A DNA stretch of 61,812 nucleotides from a virus, in IMG/VR virus record IMGVR_UViG_3300050821_007079, positions 1 to 61,812 of that record; one strand, given 5' to 3'. The notes below the pieces were generated by a model. The model worked only from the letters and a program-made list of their open reading frames with translations. It had not been told where the DNA came from and did no database searches. Position 1 is the first letter of the stretch, and each line of letters begins with the position of its first letter. Position numbers and translations under genes: made by a program. Of this stretch, positions 18,502 to 28,225 are shown piece after piece.

Positions 18502-18974
18502 GGCTTAGGGGCGGCAGCCTGAATTACGGTGACTTCGCGGGCGTCGTGGAGGCAGGTTGCTGTAACCTCTCTAATTGAGTCGCCAACGTCTGCAAACGCT
18601 TGTTCAAGAGCGCTATTGCTTCCGGGCTTTGTGCTGGCTCCGCTGCCTGCGCCGGTATTTGCCATTGAGCCAAACAAGGCGCTGGCTCGTAGCGCGGACT
18701 GAATGCTGCGCACGCTGTCAGCGACACTGCTGACAACAGCGTCAGACTTAGCTTTGAGATCATCATTTTGCTTCGCTACCTGCTGCTGGAGTTGTACGCG
18801 GTCGGCGAGTGCCACCGATAGATCCATCTGAGCCTTGCTGAGTGCGGTCGCCTGCGCGAGCTTGTCGATGTTCCACTGTGCCTGAACGTGGTGCATACCT
18901 AGTTTTACGCCGAGTGCGACCATCGCAGCCGCGAAAACCGCATACGCAATCGCTCGTAACTCGAGCGGTGACAC
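18498..18974 (-). CDS. Rz-like inner-membrane spanin, 158 aa
   Basis: One N-terminal membrane helix (residues ~8-25) is followed by a long Gln/Ala/Lys coiled-coil region, the Rz plan. An outer-membrane lipoprotein gene is nested in another frame (18524-18766). Together they would fuse the inner and outer membranes at the end of lysis. Confidence 0.8.
   Translation of the reverse strand: MSPLELRAIAYAVFAAAMVALGVKLGMHHVQAQWNIDKLAQATALSKAQMDLSVALADRVQLQQQVAKQNDDLKAKSDAVVSSVADSVRSIQSALRASALFGSMANTGAGSGASTKPGSNSALEQAFADVGDSIREVTATCLHDAREVTVIQAAAPKP
18524..18766 (-). CDS. Rz1-like outer-membrane spanin lipoprotein nested in Rz, 80 aa
   Basis: The signal sequence ends in the lipobox LTAC, followed by a short Pro/Gln-rich mature part. 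It lies wholly inside the Rz-like gene in another frame, as in lambda. It implies a Gram-negative host. Confidence 0.8.
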   Translation of the reverse strand: MMISKLSLTLLSAVSLTACAAFSPRYEPAPCLAQWQIPAQAAEPAQSPEAIALLNKRLQTLATQLERLQQPASTTPAKSP

Positions 18975-19207
18975 TACAGGTCCTTGCGGATCCGAGACCA
19001 GACGGCGGTAAGTGCCGAGACGGCGACCAGGTGGGCCTTATGGCTGATGACCCAGTGCGGCAGGACGGCGGCGGCCTGGTCCCAACTCCCGAGGAGTTCT
19101 GAGAGACCGGCGGTGCCGAGCGCGATATAGGTCGTCAGCTTGTTCTTGGCGAGGGCGTAGAACTTCGCGGTGTAGGCGCGGGCCTGGGCGTAGAATTTGC
19201 CGATCAT
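18974..19207 (-). CDS. Putative holin, 77 aa
   Basis: Basic N terminus, then hydrophobic segments around residues 25-40 and 50-68, ending in a charged tail (RIRKDL). Its place between the endolysin and the Rz genes suggests a holin. The hydrophobicity is modest, so this rests mainly on context. Confidence 0.5.
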   Translation of the reverse strand: MIGKFYAQARAYTAKFYALAKNKLTTYIALGTAGLSELLGSWDQAAAVLPHWVISHKAHLVAVSALTAVWSRIRKDL

Positions 19208-19208
19208 C

Positions 19209-19421
19209 TCAGGCTCCGAGTGCGGCGAATACCATCTGCGCGAGTTCGAGCGACGGAGCGCCCGGTACGTTGGCGGTACCCGCGGTGACCGCGGCCTTCA
19301 CATACTGGCAGACCGACTGGTCGGGATAGGTCAAACTGCCGACAGAACCGGCGGCGCAGACCGCGTTGACGTACTGGCCCAACGAAGAATTGTCATTCGG
19401 GGCATGGAAATTTGTGGCCAT
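19209..19421 (-). CDS. Unknown small protein in lysis cassette, 70 aa
   Basis: Ala/Val-rich with two Cys, no charged clusters and no clear membrane span. It starts by overlap with the endolysin stop. No family recognised. The context suggests lysis or virion. Confidence 0.6.
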   Translation of the reverse strand: MATNFHAPNDNSSLGQYVNAVCAAGSVGSLTYPDQSVCQYVKAAVTAGTANVPGAPSLELAQMVFAALGA

Positions 19422-19885
19422 CAGGGTATTCCTTCAAGTTGCGACAGAATCTTTTCAGCTCGACTGGGCGTCTGACTGTACCATTTGGTCGTCCGGCCGT
19501 CCACTGCCGCCGCTTTCCACTGTCGAGACACGATTAACGAATCAAACTGCTTGAATTGGGCGAGGTCCCCCATTTGGTAGGACATTTCCAGGAGAAGCGT
19601 CTGAACCAAGTCCGGGAGGGTAGCGAACGACGGGAACCGTGCGACGAGGTTGCGCAGGTCGCCAGCGAGCTTGCTGCGCATCAGATACCGTGCGCCGGTG
19701 CCAGAGATGCTGATCTGGATGAGCTTGTTGTCCAGAAGATATTTCCAATCGGCTGCAGAGATCGGGTTGCGCTCCAGGCAGGTGCCCTCACCCACGGTCC
19801 AGAGGCCCTGCGTGTCCTTGTAAGGGAGGGACTTGTAGCCTTCAAACTCCGCCGTATCGGCGACTGCTTTGTCGAGATCTGTCAT
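19421..19885 (-). CDS. Endolysin, GH24 lysozyme-type muramidase, 154 aa
   Basis: The N-terminal [24 protein letters not shown] matches the E...D...T catalytic pattern of T4/P22-type lysozymes. There is no signal peptide, so release needs a holin. The start at 19885 is chosen because its ATGA overlaps the previous stop; an in-frame ATG lies 9 bp upstream. Confidence 0.85.
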   Translation of the reverse strand: MTDLDKAVADTAEFEGYKSLPYKDTQGLWTVGEGTCLERNPISAADWKYLLDNKLIQISISGTGARYLMRSKLAGDLRNLVARFPSFATLPDLVQTLLLEMSYQMGDLAQFKQFDSLIVSRQWKAAAVDGRTTKWYSQTPSRAEKILSQLEGIP

Positions 19886-21084
19886 ACGCCCCACTTTGCA
19901 AATAGGTAATTTTCAACGGATATAACTTCGGCGGGCGAGAGAGTGCGATTGTAGACGATGAGGGCGGCAAGCGACCCAAACGACGGGTTTACCCCAGTGT
20001 CACCACTGATGTATCGCGATGGGTTTACCCCTACGCTAGTCGAGGTAGTACCGCTGCTGTCCGCCGCTCGCGACTGCCTAGTTATATATGCGCCGGTCGT
20101 AATGTTGTAGCTGACATTGGCCTGCACCGTCACGCCATTCGCCACCGTGCCAGCAAAAGTGGCCAGCACTGCTACTGTCGAGTTCACGAACCGGAAACTC
20201 GGCTGGCCGGCGGCAGGACCATAGAGCGCGATTGAGTTTCCGCCGCTGCCGCCCAGGATGCTCTGGTCAGAAGCCGCAGTATTGCACTTGTAGACCACAA
20301 AAATGGTGCAGCCATTATTCAATTTCGTATCGGCGAACTGTAAGTAACCCGATCCTGGCCATTTGACAACCGGTAGGCCGTTCAGCAGTGTGGAGTCGAT
20401 AGTCATGGCGGCCGTTACGGAAATTCCGAGCGGCCCTCCCAGCCAGGGGACTCTGTTTGGTAAATTGGGAACGCCTTGACCGGGCGTTATATTGATGATG
20501 TCGGTCTCCATCCAAATCGCGAGATCCGGGATCGTTGCCGGAAAGCCGGCACCGCCCGACGGTGGCGCGATCCATTTTAGCCCGGTCGCCTGCGTTGAGT
20601 CGGCCGACAGAATCTGTCCGTCACTCCCGACGCCAAGGCGTGCGTCGGTCGTCGTGTAGGTGAAAAGATCACCCTTCGTCGTAAGTGGACTCGAGCCGCC
20701 GCCGACTGCATACCATCCCTTCGTTCCGGATCCATTGGTGCCGTAGAAGAAGTTGTTACCGGGTGTCGGCGTGTCACCTTGCAGCTCGAGGGGTGATCCG
20801 CTGGATCCGTCGCCGGTGATGGAATCCTGCACGCTGACCGTGCCCGATCCGCCGCCGAACGTCGCCGCGGTAAGCGTGTCGCCGTTGAGTGTGACGAAGC
20901 CGAGCGCGACCAAGTCACTGACGCGAATCCATGCGTCGATGAAATTCTTCGAGTTGCGCAGGCCAACATCCATGATCTGATTGATCGACTGGATATTGCC
21001 AGCCAGCTGGTCGACGTTCTGTCCGACCGTGCCGATATCCTGGAAGCTGCGCGAGCCGGTGAGCTTGACAGTCTTGCTGGGCAT
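19882..21084 (-). CDS. LamG/concanavalin-like tail protein, 400 aa
   Basis: Residues 1-170 are Gly/Ser/Thr-rich fibre-like sequence. The C-terminal ~220 residues resemble a concanavalin-type lectin domain ([31 protein letters not shown]). It is probably a receptor-binding fibre or spike. It is coupled to both neighbours by overlapping stop and start codons. Confidence 0.7.
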   Translation of the reverse strand: MPSKTVKLTGSRSFQDIGTVGQNVDQLAGNIQSINQIMDVGLRNSKNFIDAWIRVSDLVALGFVTLNGDTLTAATFGGGSGTVSVQDSITGDGSSGSPLELQGDTPTPGNNFFYGTNGSGTKGWYAVGGGSSPLTTKGDLFTYTTTDARLGVGSDGQILSADSTQATGLKWIAPPSGGAGFPATIPDLAIWMETDIINITPGQGVPNLPNRVPWLGGPLGISVTAAMTIDSTLLNGLPVVKWPGSGYLQFADTKLNNGCTIFVVYKCNTAASDQSILGGSGGNSIALYGPAAGQPSFRFVNSTVAVLATFAGTVANGVTVQANVSYNITTGAYITRQSRAADSSGTTSTSVGVNPSRYISGDTGVNPSFGSLAALIVYNRTLSPAEVISVENYLFAKWGV

Positions 21085-22940
21085 CAGACCGCTGCCAGTT
21101 CCTTACCGGTCTCGCCGACCTGTAGGGAGTACGTGTTCGTGTTGCCGAAGAGTTCGAACTGCCAGATGTCGTGCTTGAAGCCCGCAGGTAGCCGGCGAAT
21201 CTTGTCGTCGGTCACTGTCTGATCCGAGACCAGTAGGCCGTTGCAGTAGACGATCAGGCGCACGCCGAGGCCCTGATTCTTGAGCTGCGCGAGATTGTAG
21301 AGCGGGCCGCCGCCGAGCGGCATCATGTTCTCGGGGAGCGTGTTGCCGGGGACGAGACCCTGATTGTACGGCGAGATGCCGCCGATCGGATTGCTGCCGA
21401 TAGGATTAAGCGGACCCGCATTGAACCGCGCGAGGTCATACGGTCCGTAGGTCGCCTGCACGTTAGTCCCGACATTGATCGTCCCAAAGTCCGCCTTGAT
21501 CTTGTAAGCGCCCATATTGAGGAACTTAGGAAACTGTACTTCCTTCGATACCCAGTGCCAGTAGAGTCGCTCCGCGCCCTCCGGATCCCAGTCAAATGCC
21601 ACATTATTAATGACAAGAAATGGATTACCCGTGTAGCGGTCTGTCTCAACCGCGGTCACATTGTTGAACGCAGTGATGGTCGCCATCTCCGCGCTGGTCT
21701 CAGTGGGGTTGATCTGGAACCCAGACGACTGACTCGAGTATGCGATGTACTGCAGGCCGAGCTGCGCTGCGAGAAGTGTCGTCGGACTAAACGTCGCCCA
21801 CTCCTCCTTCGTCAAAATAGGCTGAGTAATAGTCCTCAACCCCTCCACACTGAACATCGCCAGGCCATCGACCGTCGGGAAATAGGCACCACTGACAGTT
21901 GATACGATGCCCCTTCGCGAAAGACAAGGTGTAACACCATCCAGTTTCTGTAATGTAAATGCGCTGGGGGTTGAGCCCGAACCCAGATACAAATTGCTTG
22001 TGGTGCAGATGATTGCTGTTTGCGACCATATCACGATCCCCACGATTTCAAATTCAGTGGCGAGGTTGTACGTCGGGTTCCAGGCATGCGGCAGATATGG
22101 CTCTGTGAAGAGCAGGTTGCGCCCCTGAAAACCAATCAAGAATCCGCCGGGCATCAGGGCGAAGCCGGTCATATTCGCTGGCGGCGGAAAGTTGTCCACG
22201 AAGTCGAGCGTATTGTTGAGCGCAATATCCGCGTTCGCAGAGGCGTCATTGTAGCTTCCGCTGCTCGATATCCAGGTCGCGATAGGCACGGTCGCCACAA
22301 AGAAGAACGCCGGGTTCGTCTGGTTGGGGACCGTCCGATAAATGTTCACGGTCGCGACGTTGACCTGGCTGCCGCCGCTCCAGGTTGTCGATCCACCGGT
22401 GAGTACCCAAGTGCCGGGGTCTCCAGTGGCGGTCGTCGGATTTGCGGGAGGCCCTTCCTCACCGTACGCAGTAACGAACGTGTAGGTGTACGAGCGCGTC
22501 TCCGTCGTGCCGGCCGGCGGCGTGACGATCAGGGATGCGGCGGGCTGCGGTACGCCTAGATTCCAGGGATGGTTGCCCCCGGTGTTCCCGGCGACAATTC
22601 GCGCCAGGGTGTTGTATTGCGGCACTCCGTTGTCACTTGCCCAATAGTACCGGTTGTAAATATCGCCCAGCACGGGGGAGCGGATGATGTCGGTGTTGGG
22701 GGACTGGAAGGCAAGCCAGGCGTCGACTGAACCTGTGACCGAAGCAGGAATGCGATAAGCGCGGCCGACAGGAAAACCCAGACTCGAAAGGTCCTTGATG
22801 AAGGTTGGTTTTCGGTATCCACGAAGCTCCCCTTCCAGGAGTTTTGTATTCTCCGCCTGGGTTGCGGATTGGTTCGGCAATAATCTCCGCGACACGCGCG
22901 GACGAATACCACCGAAGTTTTCGAGTTTGAAGGCGGTCAT
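21084..22940 (-). CDS. Tail nozzle/tubular-like structural protein, 618 aa
   Basis: The N terminus ([20 protein letters not shown]) followed by long beta-rich sequence is typical of the ~600-aa virion proteins that podovirus-like phages place next to adaptors and fibres. Size and position fit a tail-tube or nozzle subunit. I assign it by pattern and context, not by a definite family match. Confidence 0.6.
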   Translation of the reverse strand: MTAFKLENFGGIRPRVSRRLLPNQSATQAENTKLLEGELRGYRKPTFIKDLSSLGFPVGRAYRIPASVTGSVDAWLAFQSPNTDIIRSPVLGDIYNRYYWASDNGVPQYNTLARIVAGNTGGNHPWNLGVPQPAASLIVTPPAGTTETRSYTYTFVTAYGEEGPPANPTTATGDPGTWVLTGGSTTWSGGSQVNVATVNIYRTVPNQTNPAFFFVATVPIATWISSSGSYNDASANADIALNNTLDFVDNFPPPANMTGFALMPGGFLIGFQGRNLLFTEPYLPHAWNPTYNLATEFEIVGIVIWSQTAIICTTSNLYLGSGSTPSAFTLQKLDGVTPCLSRRGIVSTVSGAYFPTVDGLAMFSVEGLRTITQPILTKEEWATFSPTTLLAAQLGLQYIAYSSQSSGFQINPTETSAEMATITAFNNVTAVETDRYTGNPFLVINNVAFDWDPEGAERLYWHWVSKEVQFPKFLNMGAYKIKADFGTINVGTNVQATYGPYDLARFNAGPLNPIGSNPIGGISPYNQGLVPGNTLPENMMPLGGGPLYNLAQLKNQGLGVRLIVYCNGLLVSDQTVTDDKIRRLPAGFKHDIWQFELFGNTNTYSLQVGETGKELAAV

Positions 22941-23953
22941 TACGGACCTACGAACTGAATGTAGTAAAGCGCATAGAACGGCGGACCCGGAATCGTATGC
23001 GTGTGCCCTGCGAGCGCTGATGCGGTGTGCGTATGCGCAGTGCCACTGCCCTCAGGGGTGCCCGCGAATGCGATGCGCGTGCCGCTGCCCGTTCCGCCGA
23101 AGATGAACTGACTCGGAAGCGAGAAGCCAGGAATGCCGATAATGGCGGTCGAGTTAGCGTTCGAATAGTCGAATGGGTGATTGTGTGTGGCGAGTTCCGC
23201 GGTCGTCAGGGAGTGCCCATTGATCGTCGGAGTTCCGGCGGAAGTCGAGCCACTCGTCTCGGCCAGATTCCCGCTTGCGCCGAGAGCGTGCGATCCGCCG
23301 GCACCAAGTACGAACCTGTCCCGCAGATCGGGAGTCCCACTCGTTCCATCGCAGATATGCCATCCCGCGGGAATGTCCGGAATCGATGCATTCCACATCA
23401 TAACCATGCCGATCGTAAACGCCGGGATCGGGTCACCCTGGGCAAGAATGCGCAGGCCACCAACCGTAGCGCGCGTGCCGTCCGACGGAACCACAAGCTC
23501 ATTGGTAGTTATGCCAGTCGCGCCGCGGATCGGAGTGTTGACGATCTCCGTCGCGCTTTCGATCGAGATCCCGCTTCCCAGGATGCCGTTCGTGACATTC
23601 TGGCCACCCATATTCATCGGGCCGGAGAGCGTATCGCCGTCCCTCTGATATAGGTTCGACATCGAGAGCGCGGTGTCCCGCAGCTCGAAGCGCGCGAGAT
23701 TCGCCGTGAAAGCAAGTGCCGTCGTACCTTCCTGGGCGCGCACCACCGTGAGTACGTCGCCGGACCGCGCGGTGCACTTCATGAACTCGATATTGCCGGA
23801 CGTATCCTGCATCGCGACTGTGAAATACTGACTGCCCGAAAGTGTGGGGAACAGTGCGCCCTGCCCTGTTGACGCCTGAATTGACGTCGAGACATTCGTG
23901 ATCGTAGCCGCGAGGATTGTCGTGGCGTTATTACTGTATTGTCGGTTGCCCAA
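22940..23953 (-). CDS. Tail fibre/collar-domain protein, 337 aa
   Basis: A C-terminal collar-like domain is visible as MWNASIPDIPAGWHICDGTSG, then TPDLRDRFVLGAG and His-rich HNHPF and HTHTASALAGHTH segments. Residues 1-120 look like a virion-attachment part. It is probably a short tail fibre involved in host contact. Its start overlaps the Endo VII-type gene by 23 bp. Confidence 0.8.
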   Translation of the reverse strand: MGNRQYSNNATTILAATITNVSTSIQASTGQGALFPTLSGSQYFTVAMQDTSGNIEFMKCTARSGDVLTVVRAQEGTTALAFTANLARFELRDTALSMSNLYQRDGDTLSGPMNMGGQNVTNGILGSGISIESATEIVNTPIRGATGITTNELVVPSDGTRATVGGLRILAQGDPIPAFTIGMVMMWNASIPDIPAGWHICDGTSGTPDLRDRFVLGAGGSHALGASGNLAETSGSTSAGTPTINGHSLTTAELATHNHPFDYSNANSTAIIGIPGFSLPSQFIFGGTGSGTRIAFAGTPEGSGTAHTHTASALAGHTHTIPGPPFYALYYIQFVGP

Positions 23954-24308
23954 GAGCCTTCTCCAAGTAGCGAATGGCCGCTTTCAGCCCTTCTATATCG
24001 TCACCAAGTTTTCCGATTGCAGTATTGCAAGCGGAACAAATCCAACCCCGAAACGTGCCTGTCTTGTGGTCGTGATCTCGCATCAGAGGACGCTTCGTGT
24101 CTATATTGCGGCATCCTTCATTTTCGCAGCGATCCGGACAGGGGCGCGTAGCTTCGGGTATACCTAAGTACCGTCGCTGTATGACGCGAACCAGATCGCG
24201 ATTCGCTGCCGCCCACTCTCGGGTCTTTGCGTTGCGTTGCGCGCGATATTCTGGAGTCCATTTGGTCCTCCAGGCTCGTTCTGTAGCCCGATTCCGTGCC
24301 GACCTCAT
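23931..24308 (-). CDS. Endonuclease VII-type HNH endonuclease, 125 aa
   Basis: CENEGCRN, MRDHDHKTGTFRGWICSACNT and YLEKAL form the Endo VII core. It is wedged between two tail genes with overlaps at both ends, the usual position of a free-standing homing endonuclease. It is related in sequence to the copies at 2810, 33324 and 58804. Confidence 0.85.
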   Translation of the reverse strand: MRSARNRATERAWRTKWTPEYRAQRNAKTREWAAANRDLVRVIQRRYLGIPEATRPCPDRCENEGCRNIDTKRPLMRDHDHKTGTFRGWICSACNTAIGKLGDDIEGLKAAIRYLEKALGQPTIQ

Positions 24309-25654
24309 GGGAATTGGTCCTGTACCAGGATGCGGATACTGAAGATCTCTTCAACTGTACTCGTCTGGATCTGTGTCGTCGTGGTGAACTGGACTTCGTA
24401 TTCGATGCCATCTTGTCCGCCGCTCACGTTGTATGCAAACTTAGTCCCAGACGGATCCAGGAGCAAGTTCGTAATCACGAGTGGCGTAACAAGCGGATTC
24501 GTGTCGACCTGTAGCACACCCTGTGCACTGATGCCTGTCACGGCCAGGGTCTGAATGGTCTCACCTGGAACCAGGAAGAAATGATAGTCCACCCCGCGCT
24601 GGCGATTGTCTGTGGGCTCTTGCAGGTATCTGTTTATAATCATTGGGCTAGGGCTCGCTAGAAAAGGTTCACGCTCCGGCAGATATACGAACTCTACCAG
24701 ATTCAGGACCCCGCCGAAGTAGGCACCGAACATCAGTTCATCGTCAAAGAAATTCGGAATTACACCGGCCTGAGTGACAATCAAGTCGATCGCGGTGCCC
24801 ACGGGCTGCAGCCCAGAAGGACTCTGCGACACAACAATGCCGGGGGGCGACCCAGGAACTCCCGTTACCGTACCAACGGTGAACCCGGCGGCTACGATAT
24901 CCGTCTCAGCCTGAGTAACCGTCTCCCCTGTAACGTCAGGGACTTGTGTCGCTACCCCTGCTGTGTAGTGTGCCAGGACTTGCGCAGGAGATAGGGCAAC
25001 CCCGTACAGAGCAAAGTTGTTCGCTGTACCTATAAAGGACTCAGTCACCTGTATTCCGGCGTTCCAAAAGCCGAATCCGTTAGTCGAGGCCGCTGTGAAC
25101 GCAGTCGACTGAGCGACATTCACAGCGTCAACATAGATGATCGCCGTCCCAGTGCCTGCGTCCCATGTGACAGCGACGTAATGCCAGTTGCCGTCGTTCA
25201 GTGTGGTGGCCGCGGTTAGAGTCGCATCATTGCCCGTGCCAGGAAGCCCCAAACTGAAAGAGGGCTTCATCGCACCGGTAAACCCTAAGCCCCAGTCGGT
25301 ATGTCCGAACCCTGATACGTCGGAGCACATTCCGGATGCGGGGCACGTGGTGCCGCTGCCCGTCGCGGGTAGTGTGTCGGTTGAGTTGACCCACAACTCA
25401 AGAGAAAGCGCACCCGTGCCAGGGGCCGCGAATGGGTTGGGGAACTCCATCCCCATTGCGCCACCAGACCGATAAAATCCTAGACCCGTACCCCCAAGTA
25501 ACAGGGGCGCAGGTAGGCCCAGTGTCGGGTGCTGGATGCTATCGCTATCCGTAACGTTCTGGATAATATCGACGACAGGAGAAACCGTGTCGTTGCCAGG
25601 TACGTAGCTTACGGCTCCATCTGCGATAACGAGGCTTTGATACGGTGTCGGCAT
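24305..25654 (-). CDS. LamG-PASTA tail/adhesion protein, 449 aa
   Basis: Residues ~40-230 look like a LamG/concanavalin domain (LSLELWVNS, WHYVAVTWDAGTG, FALYGVALSPAQVLAHY). It is followed by a PASTA-like repeat (VPDVTGETVTQAETDI, then VVSQSPS and GTAIDLIV) at ~240-305 and a unique C terminus. PASTA repeats usually bind peptidoglycan fragments, so this may combine glycan recognition with wall binding. Confidence 0.75.
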   Translation of the reverse strand: MPTPYQSLVIADGAVSYVPGNDTVSPVVDIIQNVTDSDSIQHPTLGLPAPLLLGGTGLGFYRSGGAMGMEFPNPFAAPGTGALSLELWVNSTDTLPATGSGTTCPASGMCSDVSGFGHTDWGLGFTGAMKPSFSLGLPGTGNDATLTAATTLNDGNWHYVAVTWDAGTGTAIIYVDAVNVAQSTAFTAASTNGFGFWNAGIQVTESFIGTANNFALYGVALSPAQVLAHYTAGVATQVPDVTGETVTQAETDIVAAGFTVGTVTGVPGSPPGIVVSQSPSGLQPVGTAIDLIVTQAGVIPNFFDDELMFGAYFGGVLNLVEFVYLPEREPFLASPSPMIINRYLQEPTDNRQRGVDYHFFLVPGETIQTLAVTGISAQGVLQVDTNPLVTPLVITNLLLDPSGTKFAYNVSGGQDGIEYEVQFTTTTQIQTSTVEEIFSIRILVQDQFP

Positions 25655-25657
25655 TGC

Positions 25658-26065
25658 CTACAGCCTGAACCACCCACCAAAATTGAGGTTCTGGTAGACA
25701 AAATAGTCGAGTCCACTGAGCACGGCCGGCAGGCCTGGCAGGGTCGCAGGGTCGAAATACGCGATCAGGCGCGAGGTCGACGGTGTGCCGGTGTCTTCGA
25801 AGAAAACGAGCGATGCAGCGAGCCGCGGATCCGATATGACACCAAAACCTACAGTATCCCCATCACAATAACCTAGCGTCGCTGTGCGGCCGGTGATGTT
25901 CGCGCTGGTCGCGATAACGTTGCCCGCCGGAATATCCGAGCGGAACTGTTTCGTAAAGTCTGGGACAAAGCCGACATCCATCAGGAGAATCTTGACTGTA
26001 TTCGCGGTCCAGTCGAAATTCTTCGTCGCGAAGTCCTGCCGGATCGTGGGATAGAGCTGGCTCAT
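25658..26065 (-). CDS. Structural protein, 135 aa
   Basis: Small beta-rich protein (ANTVKILLMD, FGVISDPRLAASLVFFED, GLDYFVYQNLNFGG). It resembles small baseplate or tail-completion proteins in size and position, but no family is certain. The start at 26065 is fixed by a TAATG overlap with the adaptor gene. Confidence 0.6.
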   Translation of the reverse strand: MSQLYPTIRQDFATKNFDWTANTVKILLMDVGFVPDFTKQFRSDIPAGNVIATSANITGRTATLGYCDGDTVGFGVISDPRLAASLVFFEDTGTPSTSRLIAYFDPATLPGLPAVLSGLDYFVYQNLNFGGWFRL

Positions 26066-26766
26066 TACCATCGTCCTATACGAGAAGGATTGCCGAAGTA
26101 TGCGAACCGCCAAGAAGCTCCGTTGTTGAACCCTTTCTTCGCGACACCTGCGTAGGTACCGATGAGGGTCCGGAAGCGGGACTCAAAGTAGGCGGAGAGC
26201 GCCGGATTGCTATACGGCTTCGCCGGCTGGTTCAAGATCCGGTACAGGACCCCGGCAAGGATCGCATCGTAGAAATTCGTGGTCGCTATATGCGGGACCT
26301 GCTTGACCGAAGGCTTCGGCTTCAGGGCGCACAGGACCGACATGTTCAGAGGCGTCGGGATGGTCGTTACGACCGGGTCGAGTGCGATAATGTCCGGCCG
26401 CACCATGAAGTAGCTGCTGGGGAAATTGGACGACGAAGGCGGTGCCATCGGGACGTGGATGGGCTTCTCCGCGGACGGCGCGATCGGAACTCCGTTGATG
26501 CTCACGCCGATTACGCCAACGACATCGGTCGTAGAGTTGAAGGGCGAGAGCATATACGTCGGCTGACTGGCGACAATGGGGATAGGCCCTAGCGTCGCGC
26601 GCCAGGCCCAGGACTGCTCGAAGAACTCCCGGCAGGCTAGGATCAGCTGCCGCTTCAGAACACTCCTGTGGATCCCTGGGACGTACACAGAGACATCCTT
26701 GAGCCATAGGTTGAGGTTAGCTTGGCCCTCGGCACCGGAAGCGACTACTTGGGCATTGTCGGTCAT
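26065..26766 (-). CDS. Head-tail adaptor/connector-like protein, 233 aa
   Basis: The N-terminal helices (HRSVLKRQLILACREFFEQSWAW) followed by beta segments and a helical C terminus fit phage adaptor proteins that bridge portal and tail. It lies just downstream of the coat gene and overlaps its neighbours. Assignment is by pattern and position. Confidence 0.6.
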   Translation of the reverse strand: MTDNAQVVASGAEGQANLNLWLKDVSVYVPGIHRSVLKRQLILACREFFEQSWAWRATLGPIPIVASQPTYMLSPFNSTTDVVGVIGVSINGVPIAPSAEKPIHVPMAPPSSSNFPSSYFMVRPDIIALDPVVTTIPTPLNMSVLCALKPKPSVKQVPHIATTNFYDAILAGVLYRILNQPAKPYSNPALSAYFESRFRTLIGTYAGVAKKGFNNGASWRFAYFGNPSRIGRW

Positions 26767-27152
26767 AGGCCGTTCACCATCTGTTTGAACTGCGCGAGGA
26801 ACTGCGTGCTGCGCGAGTCTTCCGTGAACTCGTCATCCACCGACTCGAGCATCGCGATCACCCAGTCGACCATCGGCGCATAGAACATCATCGGAATCGC
26901 GAACGGCAGCAGCCACGACGTCGGGACCGTGACCAAGTCAATCGTAATGACAGGAACCACAAAATCCTCTGCAGTATCATCCCAGAGATCGTAGAAGGCG
27001 TCTGGACGGATACGGTAAAGTTCTTGGAAGCCGCGATTGAAAATGTCGATGAGGGTCTGGTCCGGATACCGCTGGAGGGTCGGATCAGTGTTGGAATCTT
27101 GGACGATTTCGCGCGATTCAGCCAGAAGTTGCTGGTAGGTTTTGTTCGCCAC
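26763..27152 (-). CDS. Phage adaptor (DUF6682-like), 129 aa
   Basis: YQQLLAESREIVQDSN, YPDQTLIDIFNRGFQELYRIRPDAF and DDEFTEDSRS resemble small adaptors found next to coat genes. I chose the GTG at 27152 because it has a good SD (GGAGA, 6 nt). The ATG at 27185 lies inside a stable hairpin. Confidence 0.65.
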   Translation of the reverse strand: MANKTYQQLLAESREIVQDSNTDPTLQRYPDQTLIDIFNRGFQELYRIRPDAFYDLWDDTAEDFVVPVITIDLVTVPTSWLLPFAIPMMFYAPMVDWVIAMLESVDDEFTEDSRSTQFLAQFKQMVNGL

Positions 27153-27172
27153 GATCGTCTCCGGTAGGGATG

Positions 27173-27199
27173 CCCCTGCGGCCATAGGGACCGCAGGGG
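27173..27199 (-). other. Stable intercistronic hairpin after the coat gene
   Basis: CCCCTGCGG (27173-27181) pairs perfectly with CCGCAGGGG (27191-27199) around a 9-nt loop. No T run follows on the minus strand. It could protect the coat mRNA 3' end or weakly attenuate downstream transcription. Confidence 0.65.
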
Positions 27200-27215
27200 A
27201 CTTGTCACATCACTC

Positions 27216-28193
27216 TTAGGTCTTCAACCCGTTGATCACGATCGCACGACCCATGGCGGCAGCGGTCACCACCTTGAAGCCGTACACCTGCAACCCGCGG
27301 ACCAGGTTGCTGAACGAACGCTCAGACCGGATCGTCTCCATCTTGGTGAACTGCGCGGCGAAAGTCAGCGCCGCAGGCACGCCGAAGAACACCGAGTAGG
27401 CCAAGCCCGACGTATCAACCGTCGGCAGGAGGTTGCTGTAGTACAGCGTGAAGCGGTCGATCTCGCCCAAGCGGCCATTCCGCAGGATCGAGGTCATGTC
27501 GCCGGCGATCGACGCATTCCGCAAGTCGGACTGCTTGATCAGGGCGGCCATCCAGGACGGGATCACCATCCAACGACCCGACTCCGGGATGTTCGCTTCG
27601 TCCAACACCTGGCCGGCCTGAGTGATCAGGTCGAGCACATACGTGTGGGTCGTCGCGGGATTCGCGGAGACGGTCAACGCTGCGGCTGCAGTTCCCAGGT
27701 TGATCGCGGCGGTGATGGCACCGGCGGTCGCACCGTAGTTCGTGCTCGCAATGTCGGTCGTGGTGCTGAGGTAGCTCAACACGCTCGTGTCGACGGAGAT
27801 CTTCATCTGCTCTGCGGCATCCTGCGCCCAGATGTTCATGAGATCGATATCCGACTGCACTTCCATCACGTCGTCGAGGGCGACGTTGAAGTACTTGCCG
27901 TTGTTGATCTGCAGAACGACCAGGTTGCTGGACGGACGCTGAACCGACAGGTCTTGATCAACCTGGTAGTCCGAGATGACGATCGTCGGACGGGTACGGA
28001 TGTTGACCGTATCGCCGAAGTTCTTGATTTCACCCTCGTAGTCGGTGTTCGAGATCGCAGCCAGCACGGTCGCGGCGTAGAACTTCTCAACCAACTTCCC
28101 AGACCAAATCTGGGGAATGAAAATGCCGCTGTACGCGGGATTCGGGTTCTGGCCAACCCAGGGGGTGGCGGAAACCGGATACACTGTGGCCAT
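27216..28193 (-). CDS. Major capsid protein, 325 aa
   Basis: The order after portal and scaffold, the strong SD (AGGAG), the lack of low-complexity sequence and the fold pattern (VNIRTRPTIVISDYQVDQDL, ALDDVMEVQSDIDLMNIWAQDAAEQM, GRWMVIPSWMAALI) match HK97-fold phage coat proteins of this size. It assembles the icosahedral shell around the scaffold. Confidence 0.85.
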   Translation of the reverse strand: MATVYPVSATPWVGQNPNPAYSGIFIPQIWSGKLVEKFYAATVLAAISNTDYEGEIKNFGDTVNIRTRPTIVISDYQVDQDLSVQRPSSNLVVLQINNGKYFNVALDDVMEVQSDIDLMNIWAQDAAEQMKISVDTSVLSYLSTTTDIASTNYGATAGAITAAINLGTAAAALTVSANPATTHTYVLDLITQAGQVLDEANIPESGRWMVIPSWMAALIKQSDLRNASIAGDMTSILRNGRLGEIDRFTLYYSNLLPTVDTSGLAYSVFFGVPAALTFAAQFTKMETIRSERSFSNLVRGLQVYGFKVVTAAAMGRAIVINGLKT

Positions 28194-28225
28194 GTGAGGA
28201 AACTCCTGTCAAAGAAAAACTGTTA

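Noticed and set aside
22650-22665. GGTTGTAA half-site in the tail region
   Set aside because: Only one arm is present. Such half-sites, also near 41906, 44845 and 45213, are expected by chance.
27174-27185. ATG at 27185 as the start of the adaptor gene
   Set aside because: It lies inside a 9-bp perfect hairpin and lacks a free SD; the GTG at 27152 has GGAGA at good spacing.
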